From: Dreissena polymorpha | Lineage: Eukaryota; Mollusca; Bivalvia; Myida; Dreissenidae | Assembly (NCBI RefSeq): GCF_020536995.1 | Contig: NC_068357.1 | Location: 56,442,140 to 56,506,139, forward strand | Direction: 5' to 3' | DNA: 64,000 nucleotides | In this document: in pieces, positions 10,935 through 20,744 of the stretch | How positions within the stretch are numbered: position 1 is the first letter of the stretch | How the letters are laid out: each line of letters starts with the position of its first letter | Program-made: the position numbers and the translations under genes | Notes under the pieces: model-generated | What the model was told of the DNA's origin: nothing | Database searches by the model: none | Seen by the model: the letters and a program-made list of their open reading frames with translations, nothing else

Positions 10935-12349
10935 GGGGGGGGGGGGGGGGGATTCTTGGGTGCGATGGTTGGACGGTATTTCAAACATAAAATAATAAAA
11001 ATAAATATTTGTGTTTTTAAACCGTTTCATAAAAAAAAATGGGAGGGGGGGGGGGGTGAGGTGGGGGGGTATAGTGTGAGGGTGTGGTGGTAATTTGTGA
11101 AATGATCTTAAAAAAAAAAAAAAAAAAAAAAAATAGGGGGGGGGGGATTCGGGTGGGGGGAGGGGGGGTGGGGGGGGGGGGGATTCTTGGGTGCGATGGT
11201 TGGACGGTATTTCAAACATAAAATAATCAAAATAAATAGTTGTGTTTTTTAACCGTTTAAAAAAAAAATTGGGGAGGGGGTGGGGTGGGGGGGGTATAGT
11301 GTGAGGGTGTGGTGGTCATTTGTGAGATGATCTTATAAAAAAAAAAAAAAAAAAAAAATAGGGGGGGGGGGGGGTTGGGGGGGGGCACGGGCGATGGTTT
11401 GGGTGGAGTCTATTGTGGTATGTCAGGTAAGAGTAGTTTTGTCAAAGAATCAATCAAATCTAATCATAAATAAAGAAGTTATGGCAATTTTAGAGAAATT
11501 TAATAATTTGACCTTGAGAGTCAAGGTCATTCAAAGGTCAAGGTAAAATTCAACTTGCCAGGTACAGTAACCTCATGATAGCATGAAAGTATTTGAAGTT
11601 TGAAAGCAATAGCCTTGATACTTAAGAAGTAAAGTGGATCGAAACACAAAATTTAACCATATATTCAAAGTTACTAAGTCAAAAAAGGGCCATAATTCCG
11701 TAAAAATAACATCCAGAGTTATGCAACTTGTCCTTTTACTGTACCCTTATGATAGTTTGCGAGTGTTCCAAGTATGATAGCAATATCTATGATACTTTAG
11801 GGGTAAAGTGGATCAAAACACAAAACTTAACCAAACTTTCAATTTTCTAAGTATAAAGGGCCCATAATTCCGTCCAAATGCCAGTCAGAGTTACATAACT
11901 TTGCCTGCACAGTCCCCTTACGGTAGTTAGTAAGTGTTGCAAGTATGAAAGCAATAGCTTTGATACTTAAGGAATAAAATGGACCTTAACACAAAACTTA
12001 ACCAAAATTTTCAATTTTCTAAGTATAAAAAGGGCACATAATTCTGTCAAAATGCATGCCAGAGTTATCTAACTTTGCGTGCCCAGTCCCCTCATGATAG
12101 TAAGTAAGTGTACCAAGTTTGAATGCAATAGCATTGATACTTTCTGAAAAAAGTGGACCTAAACGCAAAACTTAACCAAAATTTTCAATTTTCTAAGTAT
12201 AAAAAGGGCACATAATTCAGTCAAAATGCACGCCAGAGTTATCTAACTTTGCCTGCCCAGTCCCCTCATGATAGTAAGTAAGTGTACCAAGTTTGAATGC
12301 AATAGCATTGATACTTTCTGAGAAAAGTGGACCTAAACGCAAAACTTAA
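10726..12349 (+). mobile_element. Pearl-like element (GCTCATCTATTTT family), 3' end missing
   Basis: Starts ACAAAAGCTCCGCCTTGCGG and has 'gctcatctattttc', the inverted-repeat word of the complete copy at 43009-45250. A G-rich minisatellite (10880-11385) follows, then a 'ttgagagtcaaggtcattca' core and about four ~175-bp units. The sequence leaves the family after 'caaaactta' near 12349, where the complete copy continues with GACGCC repeats and the hairpin. This copy therefore lacks its 3' terminus. Confidence 0.65.
10880..11390. repeat. G-rich minisatellite with poly-G tracts
   Basis: Contains a G31-T-G17 run at 10903-10951 and further runs of 6-13 G, interleaved with A runs and a repeated unit 'gtgtgagggtgtggtggt...atgatctta'. 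The same unit recurs at 43140-44030 and, diverged, at 60540-60790. The plus strand could form G-quadruplexes. The proline-rich minus-strand frames are artefacts. Confidence 0.85.
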
Positions 12350-12549
12350 TATTGTACCTTCGATTGAAGGTAAGTTACACTTAAGGTAAATATTGTATTT
12401 CTTTTCAAAATAATGCCATACATCATTGGTCGTAACGTTAACAAAGCTGTAGAATAAGACAATATTGTTGTCTATTGTTATGATTTAAAAGAGAAGTTTG
12501 ACGATTTCTTTAGTTATTTTAATTAGTAATGCATTTGGTTGATTATGTG
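12350..12549. other. Short spacer before the piggyBac relic
   Basis: No feature recognised; it joins the truncated pearl-like element to the piggyBac transposase fragment, whose left end was probably lost here. Confidence 0.4.
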
Positions 12550-13448
12550 CTGTTCTTGATTCGGCCATTCCTTGATGTGGTGAGAAAAATATGTTTGAAA
12601 CTTTACAATCCACAAAGAAATGTTTCGATTGACAAGGCGATGGTCGATTCCGCGGTTGTCTTGGATTCCGACAGTTCATACCACTCAAAGCAGCCAGGTA
12701 CGGTGTAAAAGTGTGGGTACTTGCCGATCAAGTGAATGGCTATATGAACGATTTCCAAGTTTACACTGGCAAGGATGCTAACACGGCTGAAGTTGGGCTG
12801 GCAACAAGAGTTGTGTTGGACTTGATCCATAAACTTCGGGGTAAGTATATCATTGTTAATGTGGACAATTGTTTTAGTCCCAAGTTGTTCGATGAACAGT
12901 TGAGGCAAAAAACATATGCCCCTGGAACTGTATGTTCAAATAGAAAAGGCTTTCCATTAAACCAGCTTGGTGAGAAAACTGTCCAAAAGCAAGGGGACTT
13001 TGTTTTTGCAACAAAAGGGGCAACAACTTGCGAGTGTATGGATGGATAAAAAGCCAGTCTACACATTGTGTACAGCAGAAACACCCAAAGACATTGACAC
13101 AACATTTCTGCGTAAAACACGAAGTGTAGAAGTTCGTGAAGAACAGGCCCCACGTACCATTCCCGAGTACAATCAAAATATGAATGGGGTCGATCATGCG
13201 GACCAGATGAGGACTGAGTACCCCACATTTCACACATCAAGAAAGTGGTGGGCGTACATGTTCTTTTTTCTGCTGGATACAGCTATCACAAATGGGTACG
13301 TCGTCATGAGGGAATCCCCTTTTCACCAGTCTTGGACTTTAGAATGAACTTGTCTAAGCAATTGATAGGGGACTATTGCGACAATAGGTGCTGATAAGGC
13401 TATTACTGATAGGGATTGCCTAGAGATAAGGCTGTAGTATGGAATGGG
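12550..13448 (+). pseudogene. piggyBac-family transposase fragment with 3' terminus
   Basis: Blocks in order: FLIRPFLDVVRKICLKLYNP and VSIDKAMV (12555-12650); GFRQFIPLKAARYGVKVWVL, ADQVNGYMNDFQVYTGKD and LRGKYIIVNVDNCF (12650-13015); VWMDKKPVY, EYNQNMNGVDHADQMR and KWWAYMFFFLLDTAI (13030-13330); then RMNLSKQLIGDY. These are the DDE core and C-terminal helices of piggyBac transposases, including D of VWVLAD, D of VNVDN and D of GVDHADQM. Three frame changes, near 12650, 13015-13035 and 13330, make it non-functional. The sequence ends GGG at 13446-13448 followed by TTAA (13449-13452), a proper piggyBac 3' end. Its terminal CCCATTCCAT resembles the CCCATTTCATTC of the 23088-24208 element. The N-terminal domain and 5' end are missing. 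Confidence 0.85.
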
Positions 13449-13515
13449 TTAAAAAAAAATGTATGTGGTGGAGGATATCAATTCAACGAATTAGCTTGTT
13501 TATTTAAGCAACAGC

Positions 13516-13806
13516 GTCACCAGGGAGGAATTTCAAACTGTAGTGGAAGATATAAGAAGTCTTCGACGAAGAATTAGGAAGCTGGAGGCTGACAGGAATG
13601 AGGTAGAAAATTCTGAAACTAGCGTAAATTTAAGAGAACTTATAGAACCATGCCACTCAAGAGTTTTCTGCTGTTGAAGCATTGATGCTTCATTTTTTTA
13701 TGAAGATACCATTATCAATTGCACTGTCAGTGGGAAATGCCCTAACAGTAAAATGAGCTCTATGTCTGTTAAGAAAGCTTTAGATTACACAACAAATTCA
13801 AAGAAA
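13516..13806 (+). pseudogene. Coiled-coil plus BEN-like C-terminal fragment
   Basis: After an acceptor-like 'aagcaacag', the frame reads EEFQTVVEDIRSLRRRIRKL followed by EADRNEVENSETSVNLRELI, a coiled coil. In shifted frames it continues with SAVEALMLHFF and INCTVSGKCPNSK...KKALDYTTNSKK. The S/T-G-K then A-L-D pattern is typical of the C-terminal region of bivalve coiled-coil proteins that I associate with BEN-like domains; that label is tentative. The sequence is cut by a pearl-like insertion at 13807. Confidence 0.4.
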
Positions 13807-14676
13807 ACAAGGGCTGTTTGTAAAACATGCATGCCCCCCATATGGGCTGTCAGTTGTAGTGGCAGCCATTGTGTGAATACGTTTTTTGTCACTGTGACCT
13901 TGACCTTTGACCTAGTGACCTGAAAATCAATAGGGGTCATCTGTGAATCACGATCAATGTACCTATGAAGTGTCATGATCCTAGGCAAAAGCGTTCTTGA
14001 GTTATCATCCGAAAATCATTTTACTATTTCGAGTCACTGTGGCTTTGACCTTTGACCTTGTGACCTCAAAATCAATAGGGGTCATCTGCGAGTCATGATC
14101 AATCTACCTGTGAAGTTTCATGATCCTAGGCATATGCTTTCTTGAGTTATCATCCAAAAACCATTTTACTATTTCGGGTCACTGTGACCTTGAATTTTGA
14201 CCTAGTGACCTCAAAATCAATAGGGGTCATCTGCGAGTCATGATCAATCTACCCATGAAGTTTCATGATCCTAGGCGTATGCATTCTTGAGTTATCATCC
14301 CGAAACCATTTTACTATTTCGGGTCACCGTGACCTTGACCTTTGACCTAGTGACCTCAAAATCAATAGGGGTCATCTGCGAGTCATGATCAATCTACCCA
14401 TGAAATTTCATGATCCTAGGCGTATGCGTTCTTGAGTTATCATTAAAAAACATTTTACTATTTCGGGTCACCGTGACCTTGACCTTTGACCTAGTGACCT
14501 CAAAATCAATAGGGGTCATCTGCAAGTCATGATCAATGTACCTATGAAGTTTCATGATCCTAGGCCCAAGCGTTCTTGAGTTATCGTCTGACAACCACCT
14601 GGTGGACAGACCGACCGACAGACCGACCGACATGAGCAAAGCAATAGACCCCCTCTTCTTCGAAGGGGGGCATAAA
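13807..14676 (+). mobile_element. Pearl-like element with ~145-bp core repeats (ATGCCCCCC family)
   Basis: Starts ACAAGGGCTGTTTG. The word 'atgcccccc' (13831-13839) is inverted at the end as 'ggggggcat' (14665-14673). About five cores of roughly 145 bp carry 'gaccttgacctttgacctag', 'aaaatcaataggggtcatct' and 'gtttcatgatcctaggc'. Then come a GACAGACCGACC microsatellite and a hairpin 'accccctcttcttcgaaggg'. A second copy begins at 59511. Confidence 0.75.
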
Positions 14677-15025
14677 TATCATTTAATCAATATGTACAGT
14701 ACATTATGAACATGTAACATTGTACATAGTAAAAAACACAAGAAATCACACGGGTCTTTGGAAAGTAGATAATATATATTACTGTAAACACCAGCAACAT
14801 GTATTTCTTGAAACTTATCTTTTCATTACAAAATGATGCTATTACAGTGTTTTTTTTAATTTAAGTTGTTCTTGTTTACAAGAGAGCTGGATAATAATGC
14901 GGGAATATTGTCAATTAAAATGAATAATAGTTTGTTTATTTACAAAGTTTGCAGTGTAAGAATACAAGCGCTGCTTTTTAAATTGTTTCTTATTGTCTCT
15001 ATATTTCTCTTATGATGAATTTCAG
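14677..15025. other. No feature recognised
   Basis: AT-rich; its right edge forms a plausible splice acceptor (atttcag at 15019-15025) for the next coding block. Confidence 0.4.
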
Positions 15026-15458
15026 ACTCGGTCCTAGAGGAGAAGGCAAGTGCAACCATGTTGGAGGACTGTTGTTTTGTGTGGAGGACTTCGCACAGAA
15101 TGACATGCAGAAGGCACCAGAAGTTGTGACCTGCACATCAAGGCTAAGCAACTGGAATGTTCCATGGGATCTCAAAATGGACTCTGCTCCCCTTGCTGAA
15201 CTAAAAATTTGTAAGGTAGCTCATGGAAAACTTCACGATCAATCCCCAATTTCCACTAATTATGATCCTCGTGCTCCTGCTGACAGATGTATGGATTTTG
15301 CAGCGTTGGGAACACTGTACGCCGACTTGGAAATTTGTATGCCTGCTTCTGGATTCTTCTTGTTTCATGAAGACCTTTCAGAAACCAATACCGTTAGAGA
15401 GGAGGTTGAGGTTCTGCTTGATGAAAGCTTTCATGTGGCTGACCAGGCTCTAGGATAA
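15026..15458 (+). pseudogene. SWIM zinc-finger part of a YqaJ-type protein
   Basis: A coding block opens after a tttcag acceptor with RGEGKCNHVGGLLFCVEDF, the second half of a SWIM finger (C-x-H). It continues with CTSRLSNWNVPWDLKMD, ICKVAHGKLHDQSP, STNYDPRAP and SGFFLFHEDL, all typical of the linker between SWIM and YqaJ domains in invertebrate SWIM/YqaJ proteins. The first CxC half would be on an earlier exon that I cannot find. The frame ends at a TAA inside a 40-bp duplication. The matching YqaJ half lies at 16467-17144, past a FLYWCH gene. Confidence 0.6.
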
Positions 15459-15513
15459 GTGCCCCCCCCCCCCCTTGATGAAAGCTTTCATGTGGCTGAC
15501 CAGGCTCTAGGAT
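15416..15513. repeat. 40-bp direct duplication around a poly-C tract
   Basis: 'ttgatgaaagctttcatgtg' and the following 'gctgaccaggctctaggata' occur twice, at about 15417-15456 and 15474-15513, separated by a short spacer with a C13 run. The first copy ends the SWIM reading frame; the duplication looks recent because the copies are nearly identical. Confidence 0.85.
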
Positions 15514-15827
15514 ATTTGTTTATTTTCTCCAATAACGGATTTCGACGGTTCAAAATATTAAACCCATATGCGGCTTTCTTCAAAGGTAACAAGTGCTCAA
15601 CAATTAAAGTCCGCCCGGTCGACCAATTAAAAGATTAAAAGATCGCGGTGCTTATCGTTAACGGTAACACGTTTGCAGCCTGCCTTATTAGCTGCAAATT
15701 AAAGCAAACTGAAACCGATTTTTGTTTTGAAAATGCACGACACGCTTTGCTCAAAATGCAAACTGTTATCCGTCAAAGTATAAAATGCAACATAGACTGT
15801 CAGATCACTATAGCCATTTCATCAATT

Positions 15828-16349
15828 ATGGAGTTCATTCGAAGTCAGAGAGGCGCTGCTAAGTTATGCTATGAAGGTTTCACTTACACAAAGAAGAAGA
15901 ATACCAAGTCGACGATTCGATGGGAATGTTCTCAGCGACGAAGTGAGAACTGCAAAGGAACCGTCACTTCCGACAATCCAGTAAGTTAATTATTAATAAT
16001 TATAAAGAAACTGTATTAGTATACGAAAAGTTCATAACTTAATGAATCCAAAACAACCCTTTTAGCTATTATGCAGTAAGTAATTAATTGAAATTTAATC
16101 CATTAAAGTCTAGTGACGCATTGAGTTGCAAACGTATATAAGCATGTACATTTATTATCATTTGATGTTTTCTTTTTAGCCATCACGTGTGATTTCATCA
16201 ACCGCGCACAGTCACGTCAACGACAAATTCTACGTGGAGGCGTTAAAGGTGCGGGTTGAAATAACAGCCACAGTGACCGCGAATGGGGGTCAGCCTCATA
16301 AGATCCTGGCTGACAAGCTTGTCCATCAGCAAGTGGAGGTAAATTGAAT
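15828..16349 (+). CDS. FLYWCH zinc-finger protein, N-terminal two exons (MULE-associated type)
   Basis: Exon 1, 15828-15980, encodes 51 residues beginning MEFIRSQRGAAKLCYEGF and containing RWECSQRRSENCKGTVTSDN, then a gtaagt donor. After a ctttttag acceptor, exon 2 starts at 16180 with PSRVISSTAHSHVNDKFY and continues VEALKVRVEITATV to QPHKILADKLVHQQ. The pattern F, L-x-Y, W-x-C, C and H-x-H fits a FLYWCH finger split by the intron, in phase 0. In bivalves such fingers often begin Mutator-like (MULE) transposases, where the 'ILADKLV' helix follows. Exon 2 either ends at a TGA at 16347-16349 or uses the donor gtaaat after QQVE. No MULE catalytic domain is found, so this is a partial gene. Confidence 0.55.
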
Positions 16350-16466
16350 TAAAGATACACACGCGAGTTTTACTGACATATCTTTATCATGTCTGTGTAA
16401 AGATTTAATGGGAGGGCAGTTCTCCGCCCATAAAGATTTGATGGGGGTGACAAAAGCAGTAATTTA

Positions 16467-17144
16467 TTGGGCATAAATCAATACATTGATAAAGATCATG
16501 TTGACCCTGAAATAATAAACACATTGGAAGGACAAACCAAGGCACAAAATGATTCAGATATGTGGAACAATGTGCGCAAGTGCAAGTTAACTGCTTCAAA
16601 TTTTGGCAAAATTATTAAGCGCAAGAAGAACCCTGATGGTTTGTTGAAGCAGATGCTTTACTCCAACTTTACTTCGAAAGCAACAGAATATGGGAGGCAA
16701 AATGAAGAGATTGCGGTGAAGGAGTAAGTAAACAAAATGCAACAAGTGGTCGTTACAAAAATGGGACTATTTCTGCATAAGCAATATACGTGGCTGGGTG
16801 CTTCAGTCGATGGGATAATACATGACACCACTTTAGATAGCTTTGGATGTCTTGAAGTGAAATGCCCCATGTCGCGTGGCGGCTTAAGTGTGAATGAAGC
16901 GGTTGAAAAGCAGCCATTTTGTCGTGACTATTACTTTCAAGTTCAAGGGCAAATGTTTGTAACTGGGCTTTCATGGACTGACTTTGTTGTGTGGCTTGAA
17001 AATGGTGTAGTTTTTATTGAGCGCATCCAGTTTGACCAAGCCTCCTGGGATTCTCGATGGCTGCCAGCCTTGCAAACATTTTACAAGACAGTTTTCGTGC
17101 CTGAGATGTTAACTAGACAAGTTCACGACTTAGTTAATAACTAA
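16467..17144 (+). pseudogene. YqaJ-type nuclease domain fragment
   Basis: The N-terminal part has EIINTLEGQTKAQ, MWNNVRKCKLTASNFGKIIK and TEYGRQNEEIAVKE. After an in-frame TAA (16725-16727) the same frame continues with GLFLHKQYTWLGASVDGI, CLEVKCPMS and YYFQVQGQMFVTGLSW. This is the lambda-exonuclease-like PD-(D/E)XK fold called YqaJ: E of YGRQNE, D of ASVDG, E-x-K of LEVKC and the downstream Q-x-Q are all present. Such domains process DNA ends in phage recombination; in animals they occur in ISL2EU-type transposons. The in-frame stop suggests decay, although a spliced form cannot be excluded. Confidence 0.7.
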
Positions 17145-17858
17145 GCCTTATTGTTGAGAAATAGCTTCCATCTCTTGTATATATGTAAAAATGTATATAT
17201 TCATGAACTGCAAATATCAAGCATTTATGTTAAACAGTATTCTTGTTATTATATGTTATGTTTAATTTGTTAAGAATTTCCATCTTACTGTTTAATTGAG
17301 TAATAACATCTGTATTTAAAGTCACTTCTAGTGTATATATATGTACTTATGAATTAATTATGTGCTCTTGTTATTATAATGATATTCAAAAAGAAACTAA
17401 GAAGAGCTGCTTGCTTTATTCTTTAACAGTAATAACATCATAGGCATTTCTTAATTTTATAAAGGTTAATAGCTTATATTAAATGAATATGCAGTATTAT
17501 GATACCTTTTTGTTACATGTTTTAAGTGCTTAATAAAATGATGAAACTCTGAATTTTTCTTGTTATGTACACAAATCAATACTTCTGGCCCTAGATGCTC
17601 AGAAAAGGACCAAAGCGTATTATCCTGATTTCTAAGGGTCTTATGATGTTTTATGAGCAAAATAATTGATTTTTTATATTATAATTCAATACGTTTCATC
17701 ATTATATCTAAATGCCACGGTATATTATTTCGAGCAACTGGATACAGGAGTAGGAAAAAGTGGGAAAAATTAGGAATGCTGGAAGGCCTGTTGACAACGC
17801 TGAATATCTTTTTTTAAAGATATTTCTTGTTTTAAATCTCCCGTAAAACAGAAAATAA
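17145..17858. other. AT-rich stretch, nothing recognised
   Basis: No coding pattern, tandem repeat or inverted terminus that I can support. It may include the 3' untranslated part of the preceding YqaJ relic. Confidence 0.4.
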
Positions 17859-18720
17859 ACAAGAAACCTTTGGAGAAGGGTGATGCTCCCCAAAGGTGTT
17901 TTTTTGTCACAATATTGCACTATATATTCAATTAAAAGGAAACGTCTTGAGGACAACGTAGTTGGGGGGACAATAATTTTTATATACAATTTCAAAAGGG
18001 CCATCTGTGAAAAATCATCTGACCAGAACCCGCTGATAATATGCACATCTCCTCTTGATAGTGAAGCTTCCCATAAAGTTTCATTGAATTCCGGTCATTA
18101 GTTGCTGAGAAATAGCCCAGACAAAAATTGCACTATATGTACAGTTAATGGAAAATTTTAAAGGGCCATAACTCTGTGAAAAATCATCCGACCAGAACCC
18201 GCTGATAAAATGCACATCTCAGCTTGGTAGTGAAGCTTCCCATAAAGTTTAATTGAATTCCGGTCATTAGTTGCTGAGAAAAAGCCGGGACAAGAATTGC
18301 ACTATATGTTCAGTTAATGGATGATTTCAAAGGGCCATAACTCTGTGAAAATCAACCGACCAGAACCCGCTGATAATATGCACATCTCCTCTAGGTAGTG
18401 AAGATTCCCATAAAGTTTCATTGAATTACGGTCATTAATTGCTGAGAAATAGCACGGACAAGAATTGCACTATATGTACAGTTAATGGAAAATTTCAAAG
18501 GGCCATAACTCTGTGAAAAATCATCTGACCAGAACCCGCTGATAATATGCACATCTCCTCTTGGTAGTGAAGCTTCCCATAAAGTTTCATTGAATTCCGG
18601 TCATTAGTTGCTGAGAAATAGCGCGGACAAAAATTGTGCACGGACGGACACACAGAAACACGGACACACGGACATACAGACAAAGCGGCGACTATATGCT
18701 CCTTTTGGGGGAGCATAAAA
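17859..18720 (+). mobile_element. Pearl-like element with ~170-bp cores (ATGCTCCCC family)
   Basis: Starts ACAAGAAACCTTTGG. The word 'atgctcccc' (17883-17891) is inverted as 'ggggagcat' (18707-18715) in the terminal hairpin. About four cores carry 'gggccataactctgtgaaaa', 'gaccagaacccgctgataa' and 'gaagcttcccataaagttt'. A CGGACGGACACACAG microsatellite precedes the hairpin and an A run follows. A second copy lies at 48888-49925. Confidence 0.75.
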
Positions 18721-18739
18721 ATGTTAGCCTAAGGAAGAT

Positions 18740-18955
18740 ATGAAAGGGTATTTTGTTCAAACTATATACTGGATTGAGCATGAAGAAACTTATACTTTGT
18801 CATATACTTTGAATCTTTACACAACAAAGTGCTCTTGTATGATCAATGGCAAAAACACATTATCATGTTTTGACCTTGATCTCCCTCAAATAAACAAGAA
18901 CGTCAAAAGTGATAATATATCAGAACTGAACACTATTCTTGCTGAGGAAATTTAG
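18740..18955 (+). pseudogene. Unrecognised coding-like fragment
   Basis: A 71-residue frame with SYTLNLYTTKCSCMINGK and CFDLDLPQINKNV. The pattern Y-x-T-x-x-x-x-x-NG followed by a helix resembles a conserved piece of uncharacterised mollusc mobile-element proteins, but I cannot name it. It directly follows the end of a pearl-like element, so its upstream part may have been displaced by that insertion. Confidence 0.25.
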
Positions 18956-19080
18956 ATAGTACAAAGATTGAGAAATGAATGAGCTTCCAACAGCAATGAG
19001 ATTGAAACTGAAGACACTGAAATATCATCAAACGGAGCTCCTCCTTGCAACATTTCCTTTTCAAATAAACAATATAAACA

Positions 19081-19300
19081 GTAAAAACATATTGATAACT
19101 CAGATTAGACATGTAGCATGTGTGTATAACTCAAAATGTTCAGCTCCATGACATACACATGCATGCCAAATATCAAGCTGCTATTCCAAGCGACATAGAA
19201 GTTATGAGCATTTTTCGAAACTTAAACGCAACGTGTGACAGACAGATTGACAGATGGACGGACAGTTCGATCACTATATGCCCTCCTTCGGGGGCATAAA
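19081..19300 (+). mobile_element. Pearl-like element, 3' part
   Basis: Shares 'gctccatgacatacacatgc' and 'atgccaaatatcaag' with the core of the 53228-53957 element. It then has a GACAGACAGATTGACAG microsatellite and ends with the hairpin 'atgccctccttcgggggcat' (19278-19297) and an A run. The 5' start is unclear. Confidence 0.6.
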
Positions 19301-19925
19301 AACAGGCAGTATTATTAGTTGTACATATTATAAAATCATATACCTATAGCTATATAGTCAAAATCTGGTCACTTTCGCTCAGATGGTTGGAACAACATCA
19401 ATACGAGTCTTGTTATGTGAAAGCCAACAATGTATGTTTATGATAATGTGAATCTTGATGAGACAGTGTGGATCCAATTGGATTTCTTTACAAATAATTT
19501 TACTTACAAAAATCAGATTAATTATCTCATTCATTTTTGTTTTTGTATATTCACAGTTGATGTACCGAAGGCAGATTGGTCAGCCAGTGAAACATATTCT
19601 GTGAGTATTGAGAATAAATGGAACTCTAGCCGGATACTGGACATTCATTGTTGGTTTTTCACGTAGCACTGCTCATATTTCATTCACTTAGCAACTTCTT
19701 GTGCAAATGAGCCGTACCAAGCAAAAACTAATACTGAAAAAGTTGTAACTCGTTTTGTTCAACATTCAAAATGCAGTCTTTGCAGGATCCAAATTCTGTA
19801 ATATTAAGATTCTATCTTCAAATTATTTACCTGCAAATTATACAAAGTCGCTGTAAGCATTTAAATTGAACAACTTACTTTAATTAGTTAATTTTTTTTA
19901 TTACAGGTTTCAGTGTTTTTTTACA
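19301..19925. other. No confident feature; one weak exon-like block
   Basis: A short frame after 'attcacag' at about 19555 reads VDVPKADWSASETYS and could be an exon, but there is no partner and no recognised domain. Confidence 0.3.
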
Positions 19926-20566
19926 CTTATAAGGGAACAGTGGCGGAGTCCGTCCAAAGGGGAAAAACGCGTCATTTTTTAGGAAAAGGGGAAAATAAAA
20001 AATTCACTCTTTTATATGTAATGAAATTTATTATATGAATACACATGAACATGTATGTATGGATGTAATATTCACAGCTGAATGTCTTTGTCCTTTTTCT
20101 TAAATATATATCAATGATTTTTTATATAAAAAAAATTCAACATTAGTTTCAGACAGTTCAGCCTTCATGCACAGTCTCAAGTTTTCCTAGCCATTTTGAG
20201 TCTAATTGGGATTTTTTTAATCAATAAAATGGCAAATTTGAGATTTTTTTTCAATAAAATGGACCAAATTGGAATGTTTTTATCAACAAATATTGACACA
20301 ATATAAATACATCAGGCCTTTTCCTGGCCATTTTGGGAAAAAAATGCAATTCAAAGTTCACCGATTTGGGAAAAACTCATTTAATATTATAACTATTTAT
20401 AATAATTCAGAATCATATTTATTATTGTTATATAATTTGTTAGATGTTTATGAAATAAATTTGAGATCTATTTATCATTAGACAGTTCTTTCCAAAAAAA
20501 AAAAAAAAGGGGGATTTTTTCTACAAAATGGGGGAAAATATATACTATTCTTTGAGGGGAATGGGG
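19926..20566. repeat. Low-complexity 'ggggaa / aaaatggg' repeat
   Basis: Repeated 'caataaaatgg' and 'ggggaaaa' words on an A/T background, flanked by 'aggggaaaaacgcg' on the left and 'gggggaaaatatatac' on the right. Related words ('gggggaaaaaatatac') occur at 60460. It is probably a degenerate mobile element, but I could not define its ends. Confidence 0.4.
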
Positions 20567-20744
20567 AACTTTAGTGGATTATCTTCCCCTGTCTAGCAGG
20601 TGCCCGTAAAGGTGGCGCTGTTGTCAAATAGGTCTATTGTTCTTTCCAATTGTTTACTTCCGCATATTTTGACAAGTGATTAACCGAGTTAGACACAATC
20701 TTTTACAATAATTTTATGATAGTTTATACGATAAGTCTTAAACT

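Noticed and set aside
10796-11219. Proline-rich and glycine-rich proteins
   Set aside because: Translations of G-rich minisatellite; same for 43299-43974.
13785-14639. Minus-strand frames with 'DFEVTRSKVKVTVT'
   Set aside because: Derived from the 'gtgaccttgacctttgacct' core of pearl-like elements; seen at several unrelated loci.
19937-20600. hAT element starting CAGTGGCGG
   Set aside because: The proposed right end shares only a few bases with the left and no flanking duplication is present.
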